Below are positions 46,945 to 59,295 of a stretch of 64,000 bases of DNA, in pieces (within the stretch, counting starts at the first letter, position 1; each line of letters opens with the position of its first letter). The stretch is from Microplitis mediator (Eukaryota > Arthropoda > Insecta > Hymenoptera > Braconidae), in assembly GCF_029852145.1 (NCBI RefSeq), contig NC_079970.1:14065783-14129782 (forward strand), given 5' to 3'. A model generated the notes under the pieces. The model was given only the letters and a program-made list of their open reading frames with translations. It did not search any database and was not told where the DNA came from. A program made the position numbers and the translations under genes.

Positions 46945-47122
46945 TAAGAATGTGTGTGTGCATGTGTGCGCGAGGGTGTGTGTGAATGTGTGAGGGTAAG
47001 TGTGCGCATGTGTGCGGTAAGTGTGTGTATGTGTGGGGGTAAGTGGACGCACGTATGCGGGTAAGTGTGCGGATAAGGGTGTGTATGTGTGCGGGTAAGT
47101 GTACTTATGTGCACGAGGGTAC
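46945..47122. repeat. Degenerate GT-rich minisatellite
   Basis: Variants of GTGTGCGGGTAAGTGTG with a step of about 20-24 bp. The Thr/His-rich antisense frame is a by-product. Confidence 0.85.
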
Positions 47123-47126
47123 ACTG

Positions 47127-47732
47127 AGAGAAAAAAAAATTTTTTTCAAGTATTTTTTTTACTTATTTCTGTGAATACTTAAAACAAGAAATTTTTCCTA
47201 AATTGAAGTATAATATTTCTTATTTTTAGCAACTATTGCTTCGATCTAGTAATATATTACTAGATACATGAGTTACTTGTAACAAGCAATTATTTCTTGA
47301 ATTAAGTTGACATATTTCTATATTCAAGAAAGCAATTACGTAAGCCAAGAAAAATCTTTCTTTGACCAAGCAATTTTTTTCCAAGTTCGAGAATATATTT
47401 TCTCAAGTCAAGAAACTTTATTCTTGGCTAAAGACATTTTTCGTATTGAGTCAAATAAAAAAGTTCTTGAACTAAAACAAAAAAAATTTTAAACTTAGTA
47501 AAAAATTTCTCATCTTAAGTGATTTTTTTTTTCAGTTTGAGAATATTTTGTTCTCAAGTCAAGAATCTTTATTCTTGGCTAAAGACATTTTTTGTATTAA
47601 GTCAACAAAAAAAGTTCTCGAACTAAAACAAAAAAAAAGTTTTAAACTAAGTAATAAAATTTCTCAGCCCAAGTGATTTTTTTTCCAGTTCGAGAATATT
47701 TTTTTCTCAACTTAAGGAATTTTTTATCATGG
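47127..47732. repeat. Element F oligomer repeat (TCAAGAAA words)
   Basis: Starts CACTGAGAGAAAAAAAAATT. TTCTCAAGTCAAGAAACTTT, TTATTCTTGGCTAAAGACAT and GAACTAAAACAAAAAA recur about three times with a ~150-bp step. It is cut on the right by the LTR at 47733. Confidence 0.75.
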
Positions 47733-48364
47733 TGTGACGAGTCACGATATTTTCATATATAAAAAAAAAAAATTATTAAAAGAAAAAAAAATAAACGCAA
47801 AAAAATATAATGCGTGTAAAAAAAAAATAAATAAAAATAAATAAATTTAAATGAATAAAGAGATAGAGAAAAAATAAGGCGAGTGAAAATAACAAAGTGT
47901 GCAAACGCAGAGTGCGAAAGAAAAAATTAGTACCAGGAGTCACCGCTAGGCGCAGAAGAGCGCTGCAACATTTTCCTAGTTGGACAGTTAGAATAGAAGT
48001 AATAAGTTCCGTTCAAAGGAGTGAAAAAGTCACTCTGTCAACTACTCCCAACAGGATAATATCCTAGTAGAAGAGTACAAGTACTCTTGAGGTAAATATT
48101 TGTGAGTAGATTTTTGGAATGCTTTTCAGTCATAACTATAACAGCGCAGGGGAATCCGAAGAAGCATCCATACGGATTAAATTTAAATACTAAATATAAA
48201 TAATTAATTATTGAATTGATCATTTCATATACTAAATAAGAAGATTTCATTATTAAATTTAAGTATTTTAATTACTAAATATAAATTTTTAATTACTGAA
48301 CTTAAGTCGTTCAAATACTGAATGAAAATTTTCAATTATTATACTTTAGTGTATCAAAGTCCAG

Positions 48365-48560
48365 GGGACTCATTCGTTCGTCGTAATTAATAAAAGATCC
48401 AGGGGATCAGGCCGGTGGCCATTTCGTGTAAAAGTCCAGGGGACTCGTTCGTGAAATTTATAAAAGTCCGGTGGACGAAATTTTATTTAGTTAGTGTTAA
48501 GAATAAAAGTCCGGTGGACAATAGTGTTAAAAATAGTTATAAGTAAAAGAAAAGCCCGGT
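48365..48560 (+). repeat. Array of short hairpins (GTCC-N3-GGAC type) in the LTR
   Basis: Successive units read AGTCCAGGGGACT, GATCCAGGGGATC, AGTCCAGGGGACT, GTCCGGTGGAC (twice) and GCCCGGTGGGT. The bases flanking the CC..GG core change on both sides so that pairing is kept. Confidence 0.75.
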
Positions 48561-48997
48561 GGGTAAAATTGTGATTTGGTGAATAAAATCTAAAATTATA
48601 TCGATTAAAATTGTGTGTAAAAATTAATTTAATCCCTCAATCTCCTTACTCTTATATATTTCAACGACCCTGATTTATAATATTAACATGTCCGGTTCTG
48701 GAAGGCCGAGTCTTATCTTCCAGTGGTGCCCTTATTAAGATCAATTAATAGAGGGGCCAAACTTGGCAAGGTTGAGAAATACCCTGTTATAACGGTTTTA
48801 TGATTTATTTTATTTTACCGCTTAACATTTTACTCACTGACTCTATATCCAATACTCAAACTCGAACACGTTTTACTTCACGCCACATTTAACGTTTATA
48901 TTTTTATTAATTTGTTTTATTTAATTACTTAAATTAATTATAATTAATTTATCCTATTATTAATGACTAGATAATTCTGACTAGATCGCAATTGCTT

Positions 48998-49078
48998 TTC
49001 CGGCGAATGCCTTACACAACCTGCCTGGAAAATTTCAGAAGAATTTTCCGGCGATGCTTTATACAACCTGCCTGGAAA
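48998..49078 (+). repeat. Two CCGG...CCTGCCTGG hairpins in the LTR
   Basis: TTTTCCGGCGAATG...ACAACCTGCCTGGAAAAT occurs twice, with a longer loop than the versions at 2383-2825. Confidence 0.7.
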
Positions 49079-49656
49079 TAACAAAGCTAATTATGTTGAG
49101 ACCGGTTTTCGATTGAATATTTACACGTTAATAGATACGACAATATTTAGCGGACACGACGTTTAATTACGTATTTAATTAATAAATATTCTGGGAATAT
49201 TCTATAAAATACCTATTACGATTTACGTTGATTCTTTTCCGTGACTCGTCTAGTAATAGTTGCCCTGGTCCGGTATTTGTCCTGGTCCGTGTAATTGTCC
49301 TGGTGGTTACTTGGTCCTCCCGGCTCGGTGCTTCCCGGTTGTAACTTTGGGCGTCTAGATGTTTGCCCGATCCTACTGACTCTGTCCTGAACGTCTGTTC
49401 AGTCTAGTCGTTCCGGTCACTACTCTCTTTTTCGCTGCTGTCTTCTAGTTTTATTAATTCCTCTCGATTATTTTCGGCAATGATCGGAAAACCCCTCCCG
49501 TAATTAATTATGATTGGGCCTAGCGTGAGAGTATTTTCTATTAGCGCGCCCGGCGACAAGTCGAAAAACTTAATCGAATGCTCAATTGGGGTAGCAGGTA
49601 AGGTAGATGACCATTACGATTTTGGTCAATAAAATGACCCAATTTACCCCGTTACA

Positions 49657-49967
49657 AATGAAAAAGTATCTGACGTATTTCTTGCACCAGTAACTTACAG
49701 TAGGTACTTACGCATGGCTTGCTCAAGATCTGCTCAATGCTCAAGGTCAATTTTAAGCCTTGAGCAAGTCATACGCAAATATTGTCAACTATAGTCTTCC
49801 TCCAGAATTGAGTTATAATCTGGCACGAATTTTTGTGTAAGGCTTGCACTAGGCTTGCAATTTAAATCTGGTCACAAGTATCTGCAGCAAGACACATACC
49901 TACTAACACCTATCGATCTTGAGAGCAGACTTGCTGAAGAGTTTAAAAAAATTGTTATATGGGTAAG
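49657..49967. repeat. Element S, oligomer repeat (GCTTGCTCAAG words)
   Basis: Self-complementary words such as GGCTTGCTCAAGATCTGC and CCTTGAGCAAGTC fill the segment. The right end reads inward as CCCATATAACAATTTTTTT, similar to the ends of J and R. The left end is probably lost to the LTR. Confidence 0.5.
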
Positions 49968-50361
49968 TGCAGGAACTCAATCTAACTAATAATAAATCGT
50001 AGCAAAAACTATATTTCTTTAACTATTTTCAAATAGTTGATTCAACGATTTTTTTTTATTTGTCTCCGTATATCACTAAAATATTGCTGTTGATGCAACA
50101 ATTTTTAAATTGTAGTAGTAAAACATTATATATAGTTAAATCCAACTATTTTTATTTAATTGATGTAACTAATTTGAATAGTTATGATAACTATTTGTTC
50201 AGATGACTTTAAAAAAATAGTTGAAGTTACTAAAATTATTTTGTTATTTAATTTTAGTTATCGCTACAATAAAAGTCTAATAGTCACAACAAAAATTAAG
50301 TAATTAAATCAACTATTTTTAGGAACTTAATCTAACTAATAACAAATTGTAGCAATAATTA

Positions 50362-50440
50362 TATTGCACACCTCAAGCGCGAAAGCGCTGAGGGTGCTTT
50401 ACTGACAGTTCTTCCTCGTTGACAATTTCTCTCATTTTTT
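50362..50440. repeat. Hairpin repeat P (CACACCTCAAGCGCGAAAGCG)
   Basis: ATTGCACACCTCAAGCGCGA then AAGCGCTGAGGGTGC folds on itself. Partial relatives lie at 24585-24625 (reverse) and 31621-31636. Confidence 0.55.
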
Positions 50441-50477
50441 GTAACTATCTTCAACGAGTTGATTCAACGATTTTTTT

Positions 50478-51265
50478 AACTTCCCGCTAAGAAAATTGTA
50501 AATTTTCAAAAATTCGGGAAGTTATTGGTTTCGGTACGATTTACGAAAATCGAATTTCCATCAGATGTCGACGTTTCGAGGTCCTAGGAAGCTATCCTGA
50601 CTAATTTCACGATGATGTCCGAGTGTATGTATGTGTGTACGTACGTACGTACGTATGTATGTATGTAAATATTCATAACTCTTGAACGGATGAACCGATT
50701 TTGATCGTTGAGGTGTCATTCGACGCGGCTTGTTAATGTCTTGAAGCCGTAAAAATTTGAACTTAATCGGTAGGGTGCGTTCAGAGATATTTCAAAAATA
50801 AAATTTTTTCGAAAATGTTTTATTTGGATAACTTTTAATTTGCTCGATGGATTTATTCCAAAATCTAATCAGCTCTAAAATTCTATAAGCCGCGTCGAAT
50901 GCCACCTCAACCATCAAAATCGGTTCATTCGTTCAAGAGAAACCGTTGACGAAAGAATTCAAAAAAAATTTTTTTTTGGTTTTTTCGAAATTTCTCAAAA
51001 ACGACTCGATAAATCGATTTCAAAATTTGATCAGCTTTAGAACTTGATAAAATACGTCGATTGCCGCCTCAACCATCAAAATCGGTTAATTCGTTCACGA
51101 GATATCGTGGGAGAAAGAAATGCTAAAAAATGGTTTTTTACAAAACAATGGCATACAAAAGTATTTGCGAGCTCGAAAATGTATTCACAATAATGTTTTC
51201 GAGCTCAACGAGCTCGAAAACAGCGGGAAGTTTTGGGGCTGGCCCGCAGGGTCAACTGACAGACC
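50478..51265 (+). repeat. Family A, copy 4, inserted in element H
   Basis: Starts AACTTCCCGCTAAGAAAATT, has the GTCGACGTTTCGAGGTCC block, a GTAC/GTAT repeat at 50636-50668, two ~130-bp units, and ends with CAGCGGGAAGTTTTGGGGCT then GGGTCAACTGACAGACC. GATTTTTTT stands on both sides, and the empty version of the site is at about 50049. Confidence 0.85.
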
Positions 51266-51545
51266 GATTTTTTTATTTGTCTCCGTATATCCCTAAAATT
51301 TTGCTGTTGATACAACGATTTTTAAATTGTAGTAGTAAAACATTTTATATAGTTGTATGCAACTATTTTTATTAAATTGGTGTAACTAATTTAAATAGTT
51401 ATGATAACTATTTATTGATCAGATAACTTTAAAAAAATAGTTGAAGTAACTAAAAGTATTTTGTTATTGATTTTTAATTATCGCTACAACGAAAGTTTAG
51501 GAGTCACAACAAATACTAACTAGTTGAATCCAATATTATTTCGTA

Positions 51546-51980
51546 CTTAATCAAACTAAAATTAGGACTTAAAAAAAATTTTGGTGTTAAAATAATACAT
51601 TTTTTCGATATGATCTATAAATATATATCGTTAAATTTGCTTTCGACAAGTGTTTTTTTTTAGCACCGTAATCTTTTCAGTCCCGAAACTTAAAATTTTT
51701 TTAAGTCTGAAAAGTTTAAGTTGTTATAAGATCCTGTGTCCAAAATGTAGAAGACAAAAAATTTCATAAAAATTTGTGTATATAAGTCGATTTGGAATTT
51801 CGTGACATGAATTTCTGTTGTATAATCAAAAATTTTTCTTTTAGCGTGACGTGAATTTTTTCAAGTCTTGGAGGTTAATATGTGAGCGAAAATAATGTTT
51901 GCCATAACTAAATTAATTTTGTTGCTGTAACAAAGTGAGTACTTGTAGGCTTGGCTTATAAGTTAAGTATGGTAGATGGC
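51546..51980. other. No gene seen
   Basis: AT-rich, single-copy in the window, with no credible frame. Confidence 0.5.
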
Positions 51981-51984
51981 TACT

Positions 51985-52190
51985 CATCGGCCGCGTAGCG
52001 TAACGGTACATTGTCGGTCTTGCGTGCGTAGGGTACTAGGTTCGAATCCTTCTTAGGGCGAATGCGAAATAATTATTTAAGCCTAGGAAGGTTGTTAAAC
52101 TTTTAAGTTTAAGTGTGTATGTAAGATAAATTTGACCAAAATGTACATAATCCACCTCCCATTACAAAAAAAAAAAAAAAAATAAGAAAA
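51985..52190 (+). mobile_element. SINE-like element with tRNA-related head
   Basis: GGCCGCGTAGCGTAACGGTA contains an exact box A (TAGCGTAACGG), and GGTTCGAATCC an exact box B about 40 bases on. The body continues to an A-tract at 52165-52182, as expected of a SINE. No second copy of this body is visible in the window. Confidence 0.55.
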
Positions 52191-52242
52191 AAAAACCTAA
52201 TAAACCATTAAAACTAAACATTTTAAACAAAAAATAATTTTT

Positions 52243-53058
52243 GACTTCCCGCTAAGAAAATCGACGATTTTCGAAAAATTGGAAAGTTATTGTTTTCACC
52301 CCGATTTTCGAAAATCGAAATTTCATCAGATGTCGACGTTTTGAGGTCCTAGGAAGCTATTCTGACTATTTTCAGAATGATGTCCGAGTGTCTGTATGTA
52401 TGTATGTGTGTGTATGTGTGTGTATGTGTGTGTGTGTGTGTGTGTGTGACCGGTCTATAACTTTTTAACTAATGAACCGATTTGGATGGTTAAGGTGGCA
52501 ATCGACAGAGCTTGTTGGCCATCAACTTTTCTGAAAATTTCAGATCATTTGATCAAGTAGACTCGATAATATTGGCGAATTACGAAAAAAAAAATTTTTT
52601 TTTTTTTAGTTTTGTATTGATTTCTTAGAACCGACTTCTACGATCAACTTCAAAATCTAATCAGCTCTAGAACTTGATAAAACACGTCGATTGCCGCCTT
52701 AGCCATCTCAATCGGATAATTCGTTCGAGAGTTACCGCGGGCAAAAGAAATGGTAAAAAACGGTTTTTTGCTAATATCTTCGAAACAACCGAACCAAACA
52801 ATTTCCAAATTTTATCAGCTCTAGAACTCAATAAAATACGCCGATGGCCGCCTCAAGCATAAAAATCGGTCAATTCGTTCTTGAGATATCGTGAGAGGAA
52901 GAAATGCTAAAATCGGTTTTTTTCGAAAACAATGGCACACAAAAGTATTTTCGAGCTCGAATAGCTCGAAAATGTATCCACAACAACGTTTTCGAGCTCG
53001 AAGAGCTCGAAAACAGCGGGAAGTTTTGGGGCTGGCCCGCAGGGTCAACCGATAGACC
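52243..53058 (+). repeat. Family A, copy 5
   Basis: Starts GACTTCCCGCTAAGAAAATC, forming a hairpin with TTGGGAAGTT, and ends GGGTCAACCGATAGACC. (GT)n lies at 52394-52448. The subterminal TTTTCGAGCTCGAAGAGCTC block is itself a palindrome. Confidence 0.9.
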
Positions 53059-53065
53059 GATTTTT

Positions 53066-53209
53066 AACTTCCCGCTGAGAAAATCGACGATTTTCAGAAA
53101 ATTCGGGAAGTTATTGGTTTCATCCCGATTTTCAAAAACCAGGTTTTCATCATATGTCGACATTTGAAGGTGCTAGGATGCTATTCTGACATTTTCAGAG
53201 CGATGTCTG

Positions 53210-53292
<83 letters not shown>

Positions 53293-54067
53293 AAACCTCT
53301 CGTATCTTCTTGATGAATGAACCGATTTAGATGGTTCTTGCTGCATTCGAAAGCTATCTTCTGAACTTAGATTTTCAAAAAAAATTTAGACCATTTAGTC
53401 AAATAAACTCTGAGATATTCAAGAAATACGAAAAAAAAAAAAATTTTTTTTTTCGTTTATTTTTGGATATTGTGAAAACTGTTAGATCGATCAATTCCAA
53501 AATCTAATCAGCTCTAGAACCCGATAAAAGCTTTCGATTGCCACCAAGAACGTCTCAATCAGATAATCCGTTCAAAAGATATCGTCGACGAAAGAAACAG
53601 TAGAAAACAGTTTTTTGCAAATATCGTCGAAACGACTAAACCAATCATTCCCAAAATTTTATCAGCTCTAGACCTCAATAAAACGCGCCGATTGCCACCT
53701 CAACCGTCTTAATCGGATAATCCGTTCGAGAGATATCGTCGACGAAAGAATGAAAAAAAAAAGTTTTTTTTTGTTTTTCGTGAATATTTCAGAAACTATC
53801 GAATCGATCAATTCAAAAATCTAATCAGCTCTAGAACTCGATAAAAGCTTTCGATTGCCACCTCAACCGTCTCAATCAGTTAATTCGTTCGCGGGATATC
53901 GTGGGGAAAAATTTGGTAAAAAACGGTTTATTCGAAAATAATGGAATACAAACGTATTTTCGAGCTCGAAGAGCTCGAAAATGTATTCACAATGATGTTT
54001 TCGAGCTGAACAAGCTCGAAACCAGCGGGAAGTTTTGGGGCTGGCCTGCAGGGTTAACCGACAGACC
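53066..54067 (+). repeat. Family A, copy 6, head-to-tail with copy 5
   Basis: Separated from copy 5 only by GATTTTT. (GT)n at 53209-53288, three or four ~130-bp units (AATCTAATCAGCTCTAGAAC), and the same 3' end followed by GATTTTTTTT. Confidence 0.9.
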
Positions 54068-54079
54068 GATTTTTTTTCT

Positions 54080-54575
54080 TAAAATCCACTGAATTTTCAT
54101 AGTGAGAAAAATTAAGTTTTTTTTGTTGGGACAAATATAATCTTATCATACTGATGAATAAAAATTAGTTGTTCTCATAACTACATATATATGGTTAACT
54201 ATACTATCCTACTTTAGTTACTGTGACTAAATATTATTTGCGTAAGTAATTATAAAATAATGTTATTATTGATTATTGTTTTATAGTCTAATTAACTTCA
54301 AAACTTTCGTTATGTTTAGTAAAAAATCTCAGTTGATTTAAAGATTAGGATTTAGTTCTGTCAATGACTTCTTTGAATTTAATGTGACTATTTTTAGTCA
54401 GTTACATTAACAATAAAATAGTTGAGTTAACTACAAACCAGTAACTGTAACTAAATTTCATTGCTACATTAACTAAAAATGATTTGTTTTCGTAACTAAA
54501 AAAAAATATTTGCATCCGCATTTCACTATTTTTTTGTAGTTGCAGTTACTGATTTTTTCTCTCAGTGCACCAAGT
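54080..54575. repeat. Element H-type oligomer repeat, second locus
   Basis: AGTTACTGTAACTAAA-like words in both orientations, with the right end GATTTTTTCTCTCAGTG, the inverse of the start of element F (CACTGAGAGAAAAAA). Confidence 0.65.
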
Positions 54576-56367
54576 GCAGTCGGGAGTAAAAATAAGGATA
54601 TACTTTCCAAAGTTTTTTTATTTCATTCTGGATTCAATTGAATTTATAATCAATGCATTGAAGACAATAGATTTTTGTCATCATAAAATTTAACTTGCAA
54701 TTGGATGATACTATCATTAATGTTGTTAGATACAAGAAACTCTGGTTAATAAACAGAAGGGTAGCAAAATAGACTATAGTGGACTCTTGGAGTCTTGGTA
54801 AAGTTCAGGAAAGCTGATTAACTCATCGATCAATAGCGAAGTGTTTACTCCTTGGGCGTCCAATCAATTACTAGCTGATCCGCGACGTAGTGGCTACCCT
54901 TCCGTTTTCACTGTTGTCCTCAATGTTGATCCGTCGTGTGGTCGGAAGAGACTTCCTAATTCTCTACTGTCACGTGGTTAATGATTGATTCATTTTTTCC
55001 ACTAATTCTCTTTGAAAAAAATAAAATAAAATGAATGAAACTTAAGTAATTCAATTTAAGTTTCGAAGATACTTCAATAATAACTATTTCAATTATGATG
55101 ATCGGTTTTTTTTTCGTAACTTCTTCATTTTGCAGAGTTTCAATCACAACTTGTATATACATTGGATATCATTTTTCTTGTGTAATACGATGTGGAAACA
55201 GAAAATTCTCTTGATTGATTATATTTCAGAGAAAATTGAAACTGCCATCTCGGTTGCTTTCTGAAAATCGATCTTTTTAGATCAACTATCGCTGACTTGT
55301 TCATAGTCTTCTCACGTTTCCATTATTCTGAAAACAGCAGAAAAGTTCATACTATACTCGGGGTACTCACGTGTAATAAAACTTTGAATTCAAAAATAGA
55401 GTAAAAAATAAAAGTCGAGGTCAGTTTGTTTTAAATTTTTTAGATATTTTAAAATTGACTTACAAAATAACACTGAGGGAGATTTCGTCTTAAATCTCAA
55501 TCATAAGGTCCATTTTGTATTTGATTTAAAAAAAAAATTTTTTATCAAAATAAGTGTTGCTTAATTAAATAAAATAACTAACCCAATGAACATAGTTTTA
55601 TTAACTTAGTATAAAAGAACGTTCAGCTAGTAAATGAACATTAATATTTTTAGGGTTTCGTACACTATTACGGCATGATTCTTGGGGGATTCTTTTGTAT
55701 ACATTTTACGTACCATTGTAAAACGCAAGTATATGTTGGAATCTACTATACAAATTTTTATGAAACTCGCACTACAATTGGACATAAATTCTATATTATA
55801 GTTTTTCTCGGAACTCGTAAGAATTTAAGTAGTAACTCAACATAATTTCGCAATTTAAGTTAAGACGTACTAAAATATTATCATCAATGTGAATATCCGC
55901 AACAAACTCTTCGCAAAATAAGAAGCTCTGTCCCAGAACAGGGGCCGTTCACTCAATGGTTTTAGACGGGACCGAATTTTGGCAGCGAGTCGACTCAGTA
56001 GTAATTTTATAGTATGAAGCCAATAGTTTCTGGATTTTTAGAGTAATTTCGTTTTGGTATAGCAGTAAGATCAGCAATGACTTAAGATACTAGCAGCACT
56101 GTGCCTCTCAATTAAATTTACTTGGCTTATTTAATTTGGAGTTTTTTTTCAAAATCTATTACATTAATAGAATAAATTTTTCTACGTCTTATAAGAAGAA
56201 TTCAGAACTGTAAAATGTGATGAGCCAATAGTTTACAGGTCGTACAAATTACTATTAGCATAGTTATTTCTCAAATTTTCAATGAACAAAGGTTTTGATA
56301 AATATATCATGTATAAGTTAAGAACAATTTAGCAATTAAAACGTTTGTGTTATGTGGAAGTTACAAG
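54576..56367. other. Single-copy interval, no assigned gene
   Basis: The part 54800-54980 is less AT-rich and open on the plus strand for nearly 60 codons (for example EVFTPWASNQLLADPRRSGY), but it has no ATG, no polypyrimidine acceptor and no known domain. At 55450 CACTGAGGGAGA resembles the MITE ends of elements F and H. Elsewhere nothing is recognised. Confidence 0.35.
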
Positions 56368-56689
56368 GGCGTCGGTTGACCCTGCGGGCCAGCCCCAAAA
56401 CTTCCCGCTGTTTTCGAGCTCAAGGAGCTTGAAAACATCACTGTGAATATATTTTCGAGCTCTTCGAGCTCGAAAATGTTATTACATGGATTCATTTTTT
56501 TATGAGCTTTTCAAGCTTTAACAAGTTACGTTTTATGCTGCAGCATAAACTCTATAGAGTTTAAAAAGTTAAGAATCGAAAATCATTAATGAAGAACCCT
56601 TGTAGGAAAAAAAATATTGACAAGGGGGCCAGTCTTGGCACAATACTGGGCTACCGAGGCTCGGCCTCCCAAGGTTGGTCCGAGATCCG

Positions 56690-57748
56690 ACCAACGTTCA
56701 AGTGACGAGTCTTGGTTTGCCAGTCTTGGGCCAAGACTCAGCCAACACTCAAGTGACAAGCTTTGGTTTGCCAGTCTTGGGACAAGGTTCAGCCAATACT
56801 CAAGTGACAAGCCTTGGTTTGCCAGTCTTGGGCCAAGATTCAGCCAATGCTCAAGTGACAAGCCTTGGTTTGCCAGTCTTGGGCTAAGATTCAGCCAATG
56901 CTGAAGTGACAAGCCTTGGTTTGCCAGTCTTGGGACAAGGTTCAGCCAATGCTCAAGTGACAAATCTTGGTTTGCCAGTCTTGGGACAAGATTCAGCCAA
57001 TGCTCAAGTGACAAGCCTTGGTATGCCAGTCGTGGGACACGGTTCAGCCAATGCTCAAGTGACAAATCTTGGTTTGCTAGTCTTGGGCCAATGTTCAGCC
57101 AATACTCAAGTGACAAGCCTTGGTTTGCCAGTCTTGGGCTAAGATTCAGCCAATGCTGGAGTGACAAGCCTTGGTTTGCCAGTCTTGGGACAAGGTTCAG
57201 CCAATGCTCAAGTGACAAGCCTTGGTTTGCCAGTCTTGGGACAAGATTCAGCCAATGCTCAAGTGACAAGCCTTGGTATGCCAGTCGTGGGACAAGGTTC
57301 AGCCAATGCTCAAGTGACAAGCCTTGGTTTGCCAGTCTTGGGACAATATTCAGCCAATGCTCAAGTGACAAGCCTTGGCTTGGCAGTCTTGGGACACGGT
57401 TCAGCCAATGCTCAAGTGACAAATCTTGGTTTGCTAGTCTTGGGCCAATGTTCAGCCAATACTCAAGTGACAAGCCTTGGTTTACCAGTCTTGGGCCAAT
57501 GTTCAGCCAATACTCAAGTGACAAGCCTTGGTTTGCCAGTCTTGGGCCAAGATTCAGCCAATGCTCAAGTGACAAGCCTTGGTTTGCCAGTCTTGGGACA
57601 AGGTTCAGCCAATGCTCAAGTGACAAATCTTGGCTTGCCAGTCTTGGGACAAGGTTCAGCCAATGCTGAAGTGACAAGCCTTGGTTTGCCAGTCTTGGGA
57701 CAAGGTTCAGCCATTATGCAAGTGACAAGCCTTAGTTTACCAGTCTAA
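56690..57748 (+). repeat. 51-bp minisatellite in J copy 2 (about 21 units)
   Basis: Same unit as in J copy 1, with more than twice the number of copies. At least three frames are open over many units, as expected from a 51-bp period. Confidence 0.95.
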
Positions 57749-57789
57749 ATAACAAATAGTACCTAAAAACCCCTGGCTTCTGTGAATAG

Positions 57790-57862
57790 CGTAACAGCCT
57801 AGTGGATAAGACGCTTGCCTAGCAGTCATGAAGGACCAGGTTCGAGACCCAGCAAATGCAAA
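57790..57862 (+). other. tRNA-like sequence inside J copy 2
   Basis: GCCTAGTGGATAAGACGC and GGTTCGAGACCC as in J copy 1, followed by an A-tract. Likely a captured tRNA or SINE head. Confidence 0.5.
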
Positions 57863-58987
57863 AAAAAAATTAGTTTCATCGATCCACCTGATTTCTCTGT
57901 GTACAAATTTATTTCCATATCTTACAATCCCGCACATGTCTACTAATATTTTTTTTTTTTTTTTTATTTATTTTTAATAAGCATAGGTGCTTATTTAGCA
58001 ACAGTCTTGGCACAACACTGGCTCTCGATATTGGGCCAATACTTAGATGCAGTCTTGGCACAACACTGTCACTCAAGCTTGGCTGGGTGTTATCATTTCG
58101 ATGCTTAGACAGACTTGGGCCAAGCTTGGATTTCAAGCTTTTCCCAGAGTTAATAAGTCTTGCGCCAAACCTCGGCCAAGCTTGGGCCTATTGTTTCTTC
58201 CTATATGGGGAAGCGGCTTTTAAATTTTTATTATCGATTATGTTCTCTGAAATAAATGTGTTGAGGCAGAAATCAATGTCAGTGATCAAAATCAAGATTT
58301 GAATGAGTTTTGATTTAGGCCAGAGCAATAATATATGGAATATCCGAGAAAAACATTAAAAACTGGATTTTCTCAATTTTTTGCTGATGACATGTTTTAA
58401 ACTAAAGAACAAGTTAGATGACATTAAATGATGATCGGAAGAGACTATGAAGAGAAAAAGTTGGTATGATTTCAGACACATTTTAGCACATTACATTTTG
58501 ATTTATCTGGAAGAAATAACATTTTATGTTATTTTTTTAACTTTTCAGCGCCGATATCTTTTGAAATAATCAACCGATTTTGACGTTTAAGGTGGCAATC
58601 GGCGCGTTTTCTTGAATTCTAGAGCTGATTAAAATTTGGAATTAATCGGATGAGTCACTTTGAAGATAATCGAAAAAAACCGTTTTTTATTTCTTTCGCC
58701 AACGATATCTCTCGAACAAATTAACCGATTGAGATGGTTGAGGTGGCATTCGACGCGGTTCATAAAGTTCTAGAGCTGATTAGATTTTGAAGTCGATCGT
58801 TCAAGTCGTTTTTGAGAAATCACTAAAAAACTAAAAAAAAAATTTTTTTTTTTCGTAATTCGCCAATTTTTTCGAGTCTGCTCGATCAAATGATCTGAAA
58901 TTTTCAGGAAAGTTGAGGGCCAACAAGCTCTTTCGATTGCCACCTTAACCATCCAAATCGGTTCATTAGTTAAAAAGTTACAAAGAG

Positions 58988-59137
<150 letters not shown>

Positions 59138-59295
59138 CACACACATACACTCGGACATCATTCTGAAAATAGTCAGAATAGCTTTCTATACCTTAAAACG
59201 TCGACATCTAATGAAAACTCGACTTCCGAAAATCGGGGTGGAAACAATAACTTCCCAATTTTTCGAAAATCGTCGATTTTCTTAGCAGGAAGTTA

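Larger units (their letters stand above)
47733..49656 (+). mobile_element. Solo LTR-like repeat, about 1.9 kb
   Basis: Bounded by TGTGACGAGTCACG and ACCCCGTTACA, complementary ends typical of LTRs; the end matches 3205-3218. It contains two sets of small hairpins, a TCCGGTTCTGGAAGGCCGAG block, and tccgg-rich sequence near 49260-49400. There is no gag or pol, and a clean target duplication is not evident (CATGG against AATGA). Conservation with 2286-3218 covers only the second half. Confidence 0.65.
49975..51545. repeat. Element H oligomer repeat (TAGTTGAAGTAACTA words), with family A and a hairpin repeat inside
   Basis: Two near-identical stretches, 49975-50350 and 51275-51545, share ATTTGTCTCCGTATATC, GCTGTTGAT and TTTAAATTGTAGTAGTAAAA. 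Between them lie a hairpin repeat at 50362-50440 and family A copy 4. Words AGTTGAAGTTACTAAAA and AACTATTTTTATTTAAT dominate. Confidence 0.7.
56597..58209 (+). mobile_element. DNA transposon J, copy 2
   Basis: Ends CCCTTGTAGGAAAAAAAATA and TTCTTCCTATATGGG form a 12-bp imperfect inverted repeat, flanked by GAA on both sides (56594-56596 and 58210-58212). Family A copy 3 shows the unoccupied site, with a single GAA at 39405. The interior holds the GCTACCGAGGCTCGGCCTCC segment, about 21 units of the 51-bp minisatellite, a tRNA-like module and an AGCTTGGGCC-rich tail. Its 363-codon open frame is repeat-derived. No transposase. Confidence 0.9.

Noticed and set aside
46912..47124. Thr/His-rich minus-strand frame
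   Set aside because: Translation of a GT-rich minisatellite.
56586..57677. 363-codon frame of 17-residue repeats (WLNLVPRLANQGLSLEH type), with other long frames on both strands
   Set aside because: The 51-bp minisatellite period is divisible by three, so several frames stay open together; the same happens in J copy 1. No sign of selection for one frame.
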